33,323 nucleotides of DNA from the NCBI GenBank assembly GCA_017538365.1, contig JAFYIZ010000013.1, positions 1-33,323 of the forward strand. Reading direction: 5' to 3'. A program made the position numbers and the translations under genes. Positions within the stretch are counted from its first letter, which is position 1; every line of letters starts with the position of its first letter. The notes under the pieces are model-generated. The model saw only the letters and a list, made by a program, of their open reading frames with translations. It ran no database searches and was not told where the DNA came from. Below are positions 22,082 through 33,000 of this stretch, piece by piece. Source of the stretch: a bacterium (GTDB taxonomy: Bacteria; UBP6; UBA1177).

Positions 22082-23359
22082 TTACGCTAAATTGTTAAGA
22101 AAATAAAGCAGTCCGAGTATGAAAAGCGCGTAAAACGCAAGTGCTCCGATTGCTATCGCGCGCTGTTTTGCAAGCGAGTTCGAAATCACTTCGCCGTCTT
22201 CGTCTTCGACAACTTTAATGTTTTTCAGCATGATGTAGCCGAAAAGGAAAAATCCGAGGACGGCAGAGATTATCAGCATTATGCGATAAGCTGAAAGCTC
22301 GGCATTCCGTGACGTGTTGAACTCTTTCTCAAGTTTTTCACCCGAAAATATCGTCGAAAGAGGCTGGAAAAAAGAAGAGTTGTATGAAGTTACGAAAAAT
22401 CTCTGTGCAGACTGCGAAAACTGCGGAAGTGCCTTTGAGAGAGGGGCAAAATAAGGATCGTCAATCTTTCCCAGAAGCGTTTTTGCACTTGTCAGAACCG
22501 CAAACATTGTGCCGGGAGAAGCGGAATTGAGGCTTGCCTGAACTGTATCGCAGCGTGTGTATGGTTCAGGGAGAACAAGCCCTTCGTAGCTGACCGAAAC
22601 GATGTCTGTACCGATCCATTTTCCATCGTTGAAACAGTCAATATGGACGTTTCTTGTATCGCTGAGGGAGGCTAAAGTGAGCGAATTTTGCGTTTTGTAG
22701 AATTTGAACATTTTTCCGGGGTAGGGAATTGGAATATAGCCGGAATCTCCGCTTTCAAACGAGATGTTTACGCCCTGATCTTTCCCGAAAACTGTCGAGA
22801 ATTTCATGAATCCGCCGTTCAGTTCGTGCTGCGAGCCGTCAAGAAATATTGAAGTGTCCGAACACGGTTTGTCGTTTTCGGTGCAGTACAAACCGACCGT
22901 CGTTTCAAATTCCGACACTGCCCTGAAATTTTCGGGAAGAAGAAAAATTTTTCTGTTTCCTACATTTATGATTTTTGCTTTTTCCGCTTCCTGACCAGTC
23001 GGTCTCAGCTTCTTCTGCGGAACAAAACTGTAATCTGCAACGTCTTTGTATTTGAGCGGAAATGCGGCTTCGGTAGTTCCGAAAACCACTTTTATCTCTT
23101 TCATGTCGGGGCGCAGATCAATCAGCGATGAAAGCTGTTTTACGCCGTTGACAAATACGACCGGATTGGAAACGAGTTCACCGTCGCGCGATAAAACCTT
23201 TACTAAAGCCTTCGAACCCGGGGCAGTGGATGTTCCGTAAAGATAGATGAAGTAGTCGTATTTATTCATCTGCGTGTTTACGAAAAGGCAGACCGAAACA
23301 AAAGCGGTAAGATACGTGACGATGGAGACAATTTTTAAAAGCAATGGTTTGCCCGGCAT
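22082..23359 (-). CDS. Membrane protein of unknown function (three predicted spans)
   Basis: A 425-residue protein with one hydrophobic segment near the N-terminus (about 8-28), a large mainly beta-type region facing outside the membrane (about 30-350), and two closely spaced C-terminal spans (about 356-378 and 400-423) separated by a charged loop, KNIKVVEDEDGEVI. Four cysteines lie in the large region (for example YCTENDKPC and ECF/CD pairs) and may form disulphides. No family is recognised. It sits between a GAF-domain gene (7 nt upstream) and mutL (6 nt downstream), so it is in the same operon, but that context does not reveal a role. Confidence 0.8.
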   Translation of the reverse strand: MPGKPLLLKIVSIVTYLTAFVSVCLFVNTQMNKYDYFIYLYGTSTAPGSKALVKVLSRDGELVSNPVVFVNGVKQLSSLIDLRPDMKEIKVVFGTTEAAFPLKYKDVADYSFVPQKKLRPTGQEAEKAKIINVGNRKIFLLPENFRAVSEFETTVGLYCTENDKPCSDTSIFLDGSQHELNGGFMKFSTVFGKDQGVNISFESGDSGYIPIPYPGKMFKFYKTQNSLTLASLSDTRNVHIDCFNDGKWIGTDIVSVSYEGLVLPEPYTRCDTVQASLNSASPGTMFAVLTSAKTLLGKIDDPYFAPLSKALPQFSQSAQRFFVTSYNSSFFQPLSTIFSGEKLEKEFNTSRNAELSAYRIMLIISAVLGFFLFGYIMLKNIKVVEDEDGEVISNSLAKQRAIAIGALAFYALFILGLLYFLNNLA

Positions 23360-23366
23360 TATTGCT

Positions 23367-24251
23367 TTAAATATTCTTTAATGATCTTAAATACTTGGTC
23401 AGTTTGTTTATGTAAAGGTAAGGTTCGAGAACATTCAAAAGTTCGTTTGCCTTTTCGTAGTCGTTGTTATCGAAAAGGAGCGAAACCATCTTATCGGAAA
23501 GGTTGAAAACGCCGGCGATTTTTTTGTTGAGGAATATCGGAATCGACATGAAATAGTCTTTTGCATAGCCGGAACCCGATTTTTTGAACCTCGGATCATC
23601 ATCGATGTTTTCGACGAAAATCGGTTTCATTGTGTTGACTACAGTCCATGCGACATTCTCGTTGCACGGCGGTATTTCTATGCCGACAATTTCTTTTTTC
23701 GTAGCAGCTTCAACAACAAGGTTTCCTTTTTCGTTGAGCAGCATGATCGAACCTCTTTCAGCATAAAGTATGTCAAGACTCATTGTAAGAACTTCGTCAA
23801 GGAACGATCTGAAATCGAGAGCCGATTTTTTGAAAGTTGCAGTCGCCGCTTCCCGGTATCTTTTTACTACAAGGCTTTTGTGCGCTTCGGCCAGGGCCGA
23901 CATTGTCTCAATCATCTGGGGCGCTATCATTCTGAAATTCATCAGACCGCAGTGAAAATATTTTTCCGGGAATTTTACGCCCTTGACCCAATCCTTGCAC
24001 TTCGAGTCAACTGCTGAAAGAACAACTGTCGGAATGAAGTTGAGATAGCATGAATTATGAAATTCGACCAGATTCAGAATCTGCGAATAGTTGTCTTCAA
24101 TGATAAAGACCTGATTTATTGATCTGTGTTCATTTACAACGTCGTCCATGTTGACGTTTGAATGGATCCAACCCGAATTTTCGATGATCTGAATGATTTC
24201 ATCTTCGATGGTTTTGTTTCTGATCGCTGTGCAGATTTTTAAGTTCTTCAT
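23367..24251 (-). CDS. GAF-domain signalling protein with receiver-like N-terminus
   Basis: A 294-residue cytoplasmic protein. Residues about 1-125 look like a degenerate receiver domain (QVFIIEDNYSQILNLVEF, FIPTVVLSAVD) without a clear phospho-acceptor arrangement. Residues about 145-280 form a GAF domain: SLDILYAERGSIMLLNEKGNLVVEAA, NVAWTVVNTMKPIFVENIDDDPRF, FMSIPIFLNKKIAGVFNLSDK. GAF domains bind small molecules or mediate dimerisation. There is no output domain such as a kinase or GGDEF, so it may act by protein contact. GGAGGT lies 5 nt before the ATG and a good promoter is upstream, making it the head of the operon leading to mutL and miaA. Confidence 0.85.
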   Translation of the reverse strand: MKNLKICTAIRNKTIEDEIIQIIENSGWIHSNVNMDDVVNEHRSINQVFIIEDNYSQILNLVEFHNSCYLNFIPTVVLSAVDSKCKDWVKGVKFPEKYFHCGLMNFRMIAPQMIETMSALAEAHKSLVVKRYREAATATFKKSALDFRSFLDEVLTMSLDILYAERGSIMLLNEKGNLVVEAATKKEIVGIEIPPCNENVAWTVVNTMKPIFVENIDDDPRFKKSGSGYAKDYFMSIPIFLNKKIAGVFNLSDKMVSLLFDNNDYEKANELLNVLEPYLYINKLTKYLRSLKNI

Positions 24252-24277
24252 GAGACCTCCGTCAGTTCAATCGGCGA

Positions 24278-24305
24278 AGTATATTGTTTATTAAATTTAC
24301 GGCAA
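24278..24305 (-). promoter_or_regulatory. Promoter of the GAF-mutL-miaA operon
   Basis: On the minus strand TTGCCG (24300-24305), 16 nt, and TATACT (24278-24283) lie about 26 nt before the ATG. The first ten bases, TTGCCGTAAA, are identical to those of the pepD promoter with the same spacing. GGCAA/TTGCC arms overlapping this site could be a weak end signal for the upstream activase gene. Confidence 0.6.
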
Positions 24306-24324
24306 GTTTTTAAATTTGCCTAAA

Positions 24325-27300
24325 CTACTCTTCTGAAATTTTCTGTTTTACCTGATGGGCGAATGCTTCGAGGCGGTTTTTGTTGTGAGTCGATTTAAGT
24401 CCTTCGTAGACTAAAGTGCAGATCGGAATGTCGTCCATCTCCTTTCTTAATGCCGGTGTGAGCGATTCCGTCACGGTTCCGAGCATGCAGTTGTGGCACA
24501 TGACATTGAGGATTCCGTCGGCATGAGCCTCGTGAAGTTCTCCGATACGGTTGATGTTGAGTGTCAACGCACGGTCGATGGTGATGTCGATGTGCTTCCC
24601 GACGGTTTTTTTGATGAAGTTGATGTCGCGCTCCTGCGGCGTTCTTATCGAGTCGGGGAAATAGCGGTCGATCAGAAGTTTGCACATTTTTACAAGCGGG
24701 AGAGTTCCTTTAGACAAAAAACTTTTGAAATTTTTCCCTTCTTTCAAAAAGTCGTCCGATTTAAGTTCGAGCGCCATGAAGGTGAGGTCAATCATTGAGC
24801 AGGAAGGCCAGACTTCGAAACCCATGTTTTTGAGGTTTTCAAAAAGTCTGCCGTTTGAGTGGGCGTTTATTCTGGTGTAAACATCTCCGACAACGCCGAT
24901 TTTCGGTCTTGTTCCCGCTTTGGGAGTGAGTTTGACCGCTTTCAGAGCGCGTACTCCGTGTTTTACAGCCTTGAAAAAGTGACCTGTTTCAAGCCCTTTT
25001 TCAATGTTTGATAAAACTTCGCGGTAAACTTTTTCAATGCTTCCTTTTTCTTCTTCGTAAGGCTCGATCTCTGTTTTCCACTTGAAAAAGCGGTCTATTG
25101 CGTAAATTCCGAGAGCCATTCTCGCAAGATACGCTGGCCCGAGTTCCTTCATGTTGGTTTCATCGGTGATGTTCATTATCGTAACTTCTCCGAGACCGAT
25201 TCTTTTTAAAATCAGGTGCATCGCGATGATATACTGCGGAAGAAGGCACGCACCGAAATACGACGGGCCGAAGTAGCACGCTTTTTCAGGCACGAAATCG
25301 GGACGTTTTGCCGCTTTGAGCAAATCTCCGACAAACGAAATAAACGGGTGACACTCTCTGCCGTATGCATATTTAAGCCCTAAATTCCAGCTTTCGTCGT
25401 CAGTCGGCGGAAGCAGAACGACTTTGCAGCCGCTTGCCTTGAGTGCACCGCTTATAGCGAGAGCGTGATCCATGAAACTCGGAATGTAGTAAGTGTATTC
25501 GCGAAGCGGAATTTTCGGTTTTCCCGGGTCGATTCCGTCAATAACAGATCTCTCTTTTTCTGCAATTTTGAAGTTGCGCGAAAACGCTTCAATCCTTGTT
25601 ACAAGGCCGGCTTCGGCGCGGTGATCATCAAATTCAACAGTGAGATTGGGAGTATCCGAAAGCTCGTATTCAAGATACTGGTCAATGAATGCGTCAGGGC
25701 CGCAGCCGAAATTAGTGACGGTTACCGCTCCGAGATTTTTGTGCTTTTTCAGAATACGCGCCGCCTGAATAAGCTTTCTGCCGTAGCCCCAGCGGACTCT
25801 GTCCCAGATTGACGGAAGTTTTTCTTCGGCAGTCGGAAGAAAATCTGCAGGGATCGTCGTTATTCCGAAGCTGTTCAGCCTTTTCGAGAGGTCTAAATTT
25901 ATGTGGCGGTCGGTCGTGTTGTAAGGTCGTCCCAAAACAACCACTCCGCGACCGTTTGTTTTTTCGATCTCTTCGATTATTTCGCGCCCTTTTGCAATGC
26001 ATTTGTTCGCAAATTCGCGCTGTGCCGCAGATGCTTTTGCAAGTGCGCAGTCGATTTCTTCAAATGTCAGATGAAGAGTTTTAGCGGTGTGTTCAATCCA
26101 GAATTTTTCTTCTCCCGCAATCGGATACTGTAAAGTCAGGATTTCGGCATCTGTTTCAAGATTTTCCTTAACGACATAAGGAGCCGCCTGAGTGTACGGG
26201 CAGGCATACTGCAAACCTTTCTTCGGCGGGGCGAAGAACTGCAGATGCGGAATGAAAATGCGCTTGTATCCTTTATCCAAAAGGGTGTGGACGTGCCCGA
26301 AAAGAACTTTCATCGGATAGCAGAACTCAGCCGGAACCCGTATTAGCCCCGATTGAACGATCTCAGTATCGGTTTTTGGCGAAAGAACAAGTTCGTAGTT
26401 TAGTTCGCCGAAAAATGCAGCCCAGAACGGCAGATGCTCAGTCATGTTGAGGGCAAACGGCATCGCTATAACTCCCTTGCAGTCAGGAGTCCGCGGGTTT
26501 TCTTCGTATTCTTTGAGATAAGATAAAAGCAGCTCTTCCCGGATCGCAAATCCGTCGATTGCTTTAGTTTCTTTTTGCTCGGTTTTTGGTGCGTAATGCG
26601 CTTCCATTGCCGAGATCGCAGCGCCGATCGCGCCCGAAATTTCAGGGTAGGGGTGAATGTTCACGGGTTTACACAAAAGTTTTGCAAATACCGCTGCAAC
26701 AGCTTTGTTTTTTGCGACTCCTCCCTGAAAAACGATATTTTCGCCGACTTTCATAGAACCTACGACTTTTTCGATGTAATTTTCGCAGGTCGCATAAGCG
26801 AGTCCTGCACACAGATCCTCAGTTTTCGCGCCGCGCTGGAGATGATGGACGAGGTCTGAATCCATAAAAACGGTGCATCTGCTTCCCAGTCTCACCGGGT
26901 GTTCGGAAGAAAATGCAAGGTTTGCAAAATCGTCTCTTATGCTGATTTTAAGGCGGTTCGACTGTTCTTCCAGAAACGAACCCGTGCCGGCGGCGCAGGC
27001 TCTGTTCATCTTGAAATTGCTGATCCTGCCTTGCTCCATTTTTATAAATTTTGAATCCTGCCCGCCGATTTCAATGATCGTGTCGCAGTTTGGGAAAAAG
27101 TGTCCGCAGGAGATAGACTGAGCAGAAATTTCATCGATCGTGTTCGTAGTTCCCAAAAATTTTGCCGCCAGGTGTCTTCCCGATCCTGTTGTCGCAACTG
27201 CCGCGAAAGGTGCTTGAGTAGGAGCTTTCGCGCGAATTTCAGCCATAACTTTTTCGACTGCTTCCAACGGTTTTCCCGCTGTCGGAAGGTATGCGCTTGC

Positions 27301-28314
27301 AATCACATTTTTGTTTTTATCGATAAGAGCTCCTTTGGTGCTGACTGATCCGACATCAATTCCTAAAAAAAGTGCTGAAAAATCTTCTGTTTTTTCTTCT
27401 TTTTGAGTTTCCAAGACATTTTCGAATTTTATCGGACTTAAATCGCTTTCTTCAATAAAATCAGAAGTTTGTTTAAAGTTTACGGCAATATCCGAGATTG
27501 AGAATTTTTTATGGTTTTTACTTTCAAAAGCTGAAAGTGCCGCTCCTATCGCCCCCATTACGCCGAAATTTTCGGGAATTATGAATTTGCTTTCACTTAG
27601 ATTCAGAATTTCTCTGAAAGCCCTCACAACTCCTTTGTTTGCGGCGACTCCGCCCTGAAAAAGTATCGGCGGCTGAGGTATTTTTCCGCGGCAAAGTGCT
27701 GAAAGATAATTCCTTGCAAGAGAAAAACAGAGCCCCGCCGCGATTTCATCTTTCGGAACTCCTTTCTGCTGCAGATGAATCATATCTGATTTTGCAAAAA
27801 CGGAACATCTTCCCGCGACACTCGGCACATTTTCGGCTGAAAAAGCGATTTTTCCGAGTTCTTCTGTTGTGAGTCCCAGCCTTTGTGCCTGCTGATCTAA
27901 AAATGCGCCTGTTCCTGCAGCGCAGAGCTCGTTGAAAGCGTGGTCTTTGAGATAGTGTCGGCCGTTTTTATCAATTCCGATAGTTATGAACTTTGAATCC
28001 TGCCCGCCGATCTCAAAAATATATTTCACATCGGGATAAAGCATCCATGCTGCCGTTGCGTGTGCGATGATTTCGTTTGTCGTCTCAAAACCGAACTGAC
28101 CGGACAAAAGTTCTTTGCCCGAACCGGTAACGCATGTGTTGTAAATCTCAATATTTTCACATGTTTGTTCCATTTCTGCAAAAAGTTCCGCAGCCGCTTT
28201 CAAAGGTCTGCCGTTTGTTCTTCTGTAGCTTTTGTAAACTATATTTTTATTTTCATCGAGTATGACGCAGTCAAGACTCACCGAGCCCAAATCAAGTCCT
28301 AAAAAATGTTTCAT
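24325..28314 (-). CDS. Giant acyl-CoA dehydratase activase (tandem BcrAD/BadFG ATPases plus DUF2229 and HgdB-like region)
   Basis: A 1329-residue fusion. Two ASKHA-type ATPase domains lie at about 1-265 and 313-590. Each has an IGGQDSKF motif and two cysteines expected to share a [4Fe-4S] cluster between subunits: C131 (ELCAAGTGAF) with C170 (GRCSVFAKSD), and C440 (RACAAGTGSF) with C480 (SRCTVFMDSD). From about 640 comes DUF2229 (MPFALNMTEHLPFWAAFF, GRPYNTTDRHINLDLSKR), then a C-terminal region like 2-hydroxyacyl-CoA dehydratase subunits (FGCGPDAFIDQ, GRECHPFI, GPSYFGACLLPQYI). Classic activators inject one electron into a dehydratase or benzoyl-CoA reductase at ATP cost. The substrate of these giant fusions is not known to me. 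The ATG overlaps the recD stop by 4 nt. The enzyme should be oxygen-sensitive. Confidence 0.92.
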   Translation of the reverse strand: MKHFLGLDLGSVSLDCVILDENKNIVYKSYRRTNGRPLKAAAELFAEMEQTCENIEIYNTCVTGSGKELLSGQFGFETTNEIIAHATAAWMLYPDVKYIFEIGGQDSKFITIGIDKNGRHYLKDHAFNELCAAGTGAFLDQQAQRLGLTTEELGKIAFSAENVPSVAGRCSVFAKSDMIHLQQKGVPKDEIAAGLCFSLARNYLSALCRGKIPQPPILFQGGVAANKGVVRAFREILNLSESKFIIPENFGVMGAIGAALSAFESKNHKKFSISDIAVNFKQTSDFIEESDLSPIKFENVLETQKEEKTEDFSALFLGIDVGSVSTKGALIDKNKNVIASAYLPTAGKPLEAVEKVMAEIRAKAPTQAPFAAVATTGSGRHLAAKFLGTTNTIDEISAQSISCGHFFPNCDTIIEIGGQDSKFIKMEQGRISNFKMNRACAAGTGSFLEEQSNRLKISIRDDFANLAFSSEHPVRLGSRCTVFMDSDLVHHLQRGAKTEDLCAGLAYATCENYIEKVVGSMKVGENIVFQGGVAKNKAVAAVFAKLLCKPVNIHPYPEISGAIGAAISAMEAHYAPKTEQKETKAIDGFAIREELLLSYLKEYEENPRTPDCKGVIAMPFALNMTEHLPFWAAFFGELNYELVLSPKTDTEIVQSGLIRVPAEFCYPMKVLFGHVHTLLDKGYKRIFIPHLQFFAPPKKGLQYACPYTQAAPYVVKENLETDAEILTLQYPIAGEEKFWIEHTAKTLHLTFEEIDCALAKASAAQREFANKCIAKGREIIEEIEKTNGRGVVVLGRPYNTTDRHINLDLSKRLNSFGITTIPADFLPTAEEKLPSIWDRVRWGYGRKLIQAARILKKHKNLGAVTVTNFGCGPDAFIDQYLEYELSDTPNLTVEFDDHRAEAGLVTRIEAFSRNFKIAEKERSVIDGIDPGKPKIPLREYTYYIPSFMDHALAISGALKASGCKVVLLPPTDDESWNLGLKYAYGRECHPFISFVGDLLKAAKRPDFVPEKACYFGPSYFGACLLPQYIIAMHLILKRIGLGEVTIMNITDETNMKELGPAYLARMALGIYAIDRFFKWKTEIEPYEEEKGSIEKVYREVLSNIEKGLETGHFFKAVKHGVRALKAVKLTPKAGTRPKIGVVGDVYTRINAHSNGRLFENLKNMGFEVWPSCSMIDLTFMALELKSDDFLKEGKNFKSFLSKGTLPLVKMCKLLIDRYFPDSIRTPQERDINFIKKTVGKHIDITIDRALTLNINRIGELHEAHADGILNVMCHNCMLGTVTESLTPALRKEMDDIPICTLVYEGLKSTHNKNRLEAFAHQVKQKISEE

Positions 28315-30092
28315 AATGCTTTTCCTGCTTTTTTCAAAGCCTCTTTGAATCCGCTGTTTCTCTCGGCTGTATTTCCGAGAGCGTATTCCAGAATCGCCTT
28401 GTTCGCAGCGATCGTTACTTTCTTTTTTGCCCTTGTTATCGCGGTGTAGATAAGTTCTTTCGTCAGCATCGGCATCTCTCTTTCAGGCAGAATGACGACT
28501 GCCGAATCGTATTCGCTTCCCTGGCTTTTGTGTACTGTAGTCGCATAGACCGTTTCAAAGGCTGAAAGTTTTGAAATGTCGAATGATTCAAGCATGCTGC
28601 CTTGGAGAAAATATGCTTTTGTCTTTCCGTCTCTTTTCAGAATTACGCCGCAGTCACCGTTCATCAGATTGTTTGCGTAGTCGTTTTTTGTAATCATTAT
28701 AGGTCTGCCGTTGTAAAAAGCGTCCGACTGCTTTATTTCCAAAGCGTTTTCGATTGCCGTGTTTATGTTGTCCACTCCGAAAAAATCCTCTTTTGAGGGG
28801 CACAAAATTTTGAAATCATTTAGCTTTTCAAGAATTTCCTTCGGCTCGAGGTCCTTGTCGGAAAGAAATTCGTATTTTTTTGCCGCATATTCGGCAATGT
28901 TTTCCATCTCCTTGTTTTTTCTCTCTTTTTTTATTTCGCGGTAGTTTAGATCGCACTCTTCTTCGCATATTCCGATTATTTCATGCGCTTTTTTCTGCCC
29001 GTTGACCGCACTAGCCAGTTTTCCGATGCCCGAATTTTCATCGAACCTGTGGCTTTTTGTCAGTTTTGCCATGATTTTGCGCTCGAAAAGGTTGTCTTCA
29101 GCCGCATCGCATATATCGCTGAAAACATTTCCGACACCGACGCTTGCGAGCTGATCCTTGTCGCCAAGCAGAATAAGCGAGGTTTTGTCGGAAACGGCAT
29201 CAAGCAGATCTGAAAACATGGCGATATCGACCATGCTCGCCTCGTCAATGATGACAAAGTCGGCTGTTATCGGATTTTGCCTGTTTCTTCCCGGTTTGCC
29301 GAAGCTCATGTCGAGAATTTTATGGATAGTCAAACCTTCAAGAGAGTTCATTTTTGCAAATATGGCGGCGTTTTCTATTTTGCCCGATTTTTCTATTTTT
29401 TCAGTCGCTCCGCGAAGCGCTTCGGTCATTCTTGCAGCCGCTTTGCCGGTAAATGAGGCGAGTATTATGCTGCTTTCAGGGTAAACGCTGAGAATTCCGG
29501 CGAGAATTTTTGCGACAGTCGTCGTTTTTCCTGTTCCAGGACCTCCTGTAATGACTGAAAAACGGTTTTCAACTGCAGTGACGGCGGCATTTTTCTGCTC
29601 AAAACTCTCCGAATCGAAAAGTTCGTCGAAAAATTTTTTTATTTTATCGGCATTTTCTGCGAATTTTCCTTTGTCTTTCGAAAGTTTGAGTACTTTTGCG
29701 GCAAGAGATTTTTCATAGAGCCAGTATTTGTAGAAATAAATTTTGTCGTCTGCAAAAACAAGCGGCGTCGGTTCGTTTTCAGGATTCTGCGTGCAGCACG
29801 AACTTTTGGTCATGACGTTTTTTATCTCTTCCCAATTCGGAAAAGCGGTTCCGGAAAGATCATCTCTGTTTGTTTTGATAAATGTTTCGATGTCGTTTTT
29901 TGTAATGCAGATGCTTCCGGAAGAGACCCATTCGGATAAAAGTGCTGCGGCCGCGGCCAAAACAGGCTTTTCTTCAGAAGAGAGATTTTTTTCGAGCCCG
30001 CAGAGAAATTCGGCGAGATTTTCGTCTGATCCTGCGATCAGTTTCTTTTCAGTAAGTTTGCTTAATATCTCTGTTTTATTGCCGAAAATCAT
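28311..30092 (-). CDS. recD: Exodeoxyribonuclease V alpha subunit RecD
   Basis: A 593-residue superfamily 1B helicase, the 5'-3' motor of RecBCD. Residues 1-165 are the N-terminal interaction domain. Helicase motifs follow: Walker A GGPGTGKTT (183-191), IIDEASMVD (motif II), LLGDKDQLASVGVG (motif III), TVHKSQGSEYD and YTAITRAKKKV (motifs V/VI). The length is typical. The start overlaps the recB stop by 4 nt, and the stop overlaps the activase start by 4 nt. It acts in double-strand break repair and degradation of foreign linear DNA. Confidence 0.95.
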   Translation of the reverse strand: MIFGNKTEILSKLTEKKLIAGSDENLAEFLCGLEKNLSSEEKPVLAAAAALLSEWVSSGSICITKNDIETFIKTNRDDLSGTAFPNWEEIKNVMTKSSCCTQNPENEPTPLVFADDKIYFYKYWLYEKSLAAKVLKLSKDKGKFAENADKIKKFFDELFDSESFEQKNAAVTAVENRFSVITGGPGTGKTTTVAKILAGILSVYPESSIILASFTGKAAARMTEALRGATEKIEKSGKIENAAIFAKMNSLEGLTIHKILDMSFGKPGRNRQNPITADFVIIDEASMVDIAMFSDLLDAVSDKTSLILLGDKDQLASVGVGNVFSDICDAAEDNLFERKIMAKLTKSHRFDENSGIGKLASAVNGQKKAHEIIGICEEECDLNYREIKKERKNKEMENIAEYAAKKYEFLSDKDLEPKEILEKLNDFKILCPSKEDFFGVDNINTAIENALEIKQSDAFYNGRPIMITKNDYANNLMNGDCGVILKRDGKTKAYFLQGSMLESFDISKLSAFETVYATTVHKSQGSEYDSAVVILPEREMPMLTKELIYTAITRAKKKVTIAANKAILEYALGNTAERNSGFKEALKKAGKAL

Positions 30093-33000
30093 TTTTTACC
30101 TTCAAAAAGTTCCTGGATTTTTCTTAATTCCGATTCTTCGGGTCTCTCGGAAAAAATGCCTGTTTCGCAGCTTCCCGCTTTGACTCCGCGAAGGAAAACG
30201 TATCTTATGCCGCCGAAATTTTCATAAGAATAGTTTTTGTCGACGCTCTGCATGTATCTGTCAAACGCAGCGAGATAAAGCATGTACTGCAGGTAGTAGT
30301 TGTGTTTTTTCATCTCTTTTCCGATTCCTTTTGCGTTGTAGGCGGAATAAGGATCTTCCGGATCGTCTGCTTCCTTCAGATTGTTCGATTTCCAGTCGAG
30401 GATGTAGTATTTGTCATCAACTTTTGCGACAAGGTCGATGTAGCCGTGGAGAAAGCCTTTCTTTACACTGTCGGCTTCAAGTTTTGCCGTTTTGTAGTTG
30501 TCTTCAATTATTTTCGAGAGCTTTCCTTCGAGAATGTCGTCTTTTATCGAAAGAAAAAATTCCATTTCGGCGGTTTTGCTGTTCTGAACATCTCTCAAAG
30601 TTCTGCAGCCATTGAAAATAGGGGCAGAAAAGACATTGTTGAGGCACTCGTTTACTATGGAAACACTCTTTTTAAGTTCTTCTTTGTTGAAATTCATCTT
30701 CTTTTTAAGGATGGTAGTGATGATTCCGGTGTTGTCTTCTGAAGAGAAATCGGCTTTTTCAAAAATCGAGTGAAGAACGGTTCCCGCATCGGTTCCGCTC
30801 GGAAAGAGCGCCATCGGAACGGATGATTCATTTGAGGTTTCGTGTTGTGCAGACTGGTCAGTGCTGTTTTCGGGATCGTCTTCTTCGTTTGCGAGTGATC
30901 CTTCGCCGGTTTGTCCATGAGACATTATTCCGCTGAAACTCGTCAGTGCCCATTCAGGTCTCATCGGACCTGCCGCTTCTTCAGGATGGCGCAGTTCTGT
31001 TTCGGGAGAATCCTGTTTTTCTGCGGCGGGAGCTGTGGTCGTACAGTTCGGGGCCAAAAGTTCGTCGCTGCTGACAGATTTTGACTTTTTATTGTCAAAG
31101 AAGAGTGAAGTTGCTTCAAGAAATTTCTTTGTTTCCTGCGTATAGCACACCGTGAGATATTTTGCCCGCGTTACGCCGACATATATCCTGCGCTTTTCTT
31201 CAAGTTCGTCGTCGTTCGGCAACTCTCCGTATCGTTTCGTTTCCGAGGCTTTTTCCAGAATCATTTCCCTTTCATATCCGCCGGATGCTTTTTTCCTGTG
31301 CTGAAGCACCCATTTGTCTCCTCTGTCCTGATTTAATATAAACGGGAAAAAGACGATGTTGAATTCAAGTCCCTTGCTTTTGTGCAGAGTCATTATCCTG
31401 ACGCTTTCGGTTTTTTCACCTTCAGTTCGGATGATTTCGTCCTCAGCGTCGCTTTTTGATTTTATTTTGCCGTTGAACCATTCCGGCGTCCATGCGGGAG
31501 AATAGCCTTCAGAAAGTTCGTGTTTGTGGATCAGTTCGGATAACTGTCGGATAATACTGGCAGTTCTTTCTCCTTTCGCCGCGATCTCCGCGATAATGCT
31601 TTCATCTTCGAGAAGTTTTGAAAAAGAGGCGGAAAAACCTTTCTGTTTCCAGTCTTCAAAGCAAGATTTGAAATTTTTGTGAAGTTCTGAAAGTTCGGAG
31701 GAGTTGCGTTCGTCTGCAATATACTCAACGGTTTTGTTGTAGAAAAAGGTGAGAAGAAACGTTTTAAACTCGGCAAAGCCGCCGGTGGAAGCTGCTGAGA
31801 GAAGTTTCTGCATGACAGAAGCCTCTTCCGAATAGAATATCGAGAGCCTTTTTGCAGTTTCAGCTTCAACTATTGCCGGAATCCCGGCTTGTTTCAGGTT
31901 TTCGCACACTTCAAGCGCAAAATCGTTTTTTGCAACCAGAACGGCGATATCTGAAGGTTTGACAGCTCTTTCGACCCTTTTTTCATTGATTTTGAATGGA
32001 GAATTTTTCGAAGTCATTTCCAGTATCAACTGTGAAATATGGCTGCAGATTTGTTTTTTAAGAACCTCTTTTGTGATTTTGGCGTCACAAATTTCATGCA
32101 CGAGCATTCCCGGGAGAGGTTTTCCGTTTTTTGTCAGAGAGTAATCTTCCGAAGTTTTGTCAGCCGATACGGTTTGATATTTTATCGGCGAGTTGTCGCC
32201 GAAACTGTCGGATTTATTGAAAATTTCGTTTGTAGCTTCCACGGCTGCAGCCGAAGATCTGTAATTTTTCTCCATCTCGTAAACGTTTCCGACTGCTTCT
32301 TTGGCCTCGATATATGAAAAAATATCGGCGTCTCTGAAAGAATAGATCGACTGTTTCGGGTCTCCGATAAAAAAGACCGTATGCCTGCCGTTGCAGAAAA
32401 GTTTTTTGAAAATGAAATATTGAAAAGGGTCTGTGTCCTGAAATTCGTCAATAAGAACAAGAGAATAGCTCTTTTCCATGATTTTTTGAAGCGACTCGGA
32501 GGTGCTTTCATTGTTTTTCAGAGCTTCGTAGATTATGAGCAGAATGTCGTTGAATCCCATGACGTTGTTTCTGTCGCGGCCGTCTTTGGCTATAACAGGT
32601 GCTTTTTCGGCAAAATCTTTATAAATTTCAGCTATTTTGTCTGCATAAGGGGTGTCGGAGACAGCAAGTTTTATATTTTTGTTTTCGATACCGATCCCCG
32701 CCTTGGAAATGAAATCTTTCAGCTTTTTTACGGAAATCTTTTCTCTGCTTTTTTTGTTGTTCAGAAGTTCGGTCGTTTCACAGTTTGTGATATTCTGCCT
32801 GAAAAAAGCCGTAGCCGTGTCGTTTGCCGGATCGGCATCTTCGGAAAGTTCCATTTTGAAGTCGATCCCGAGTTCGAAAGCGTGTTCCCTGATAAGTTTC
32901 TGGCAGAAACCGTGAATGGTGAATATTGAAGCTGTGTCGAAGTCATTTACAGCCTTTTTCAGCTTTGCAATCGCCTCATTTTTATCGGTGATGCGGCTGC

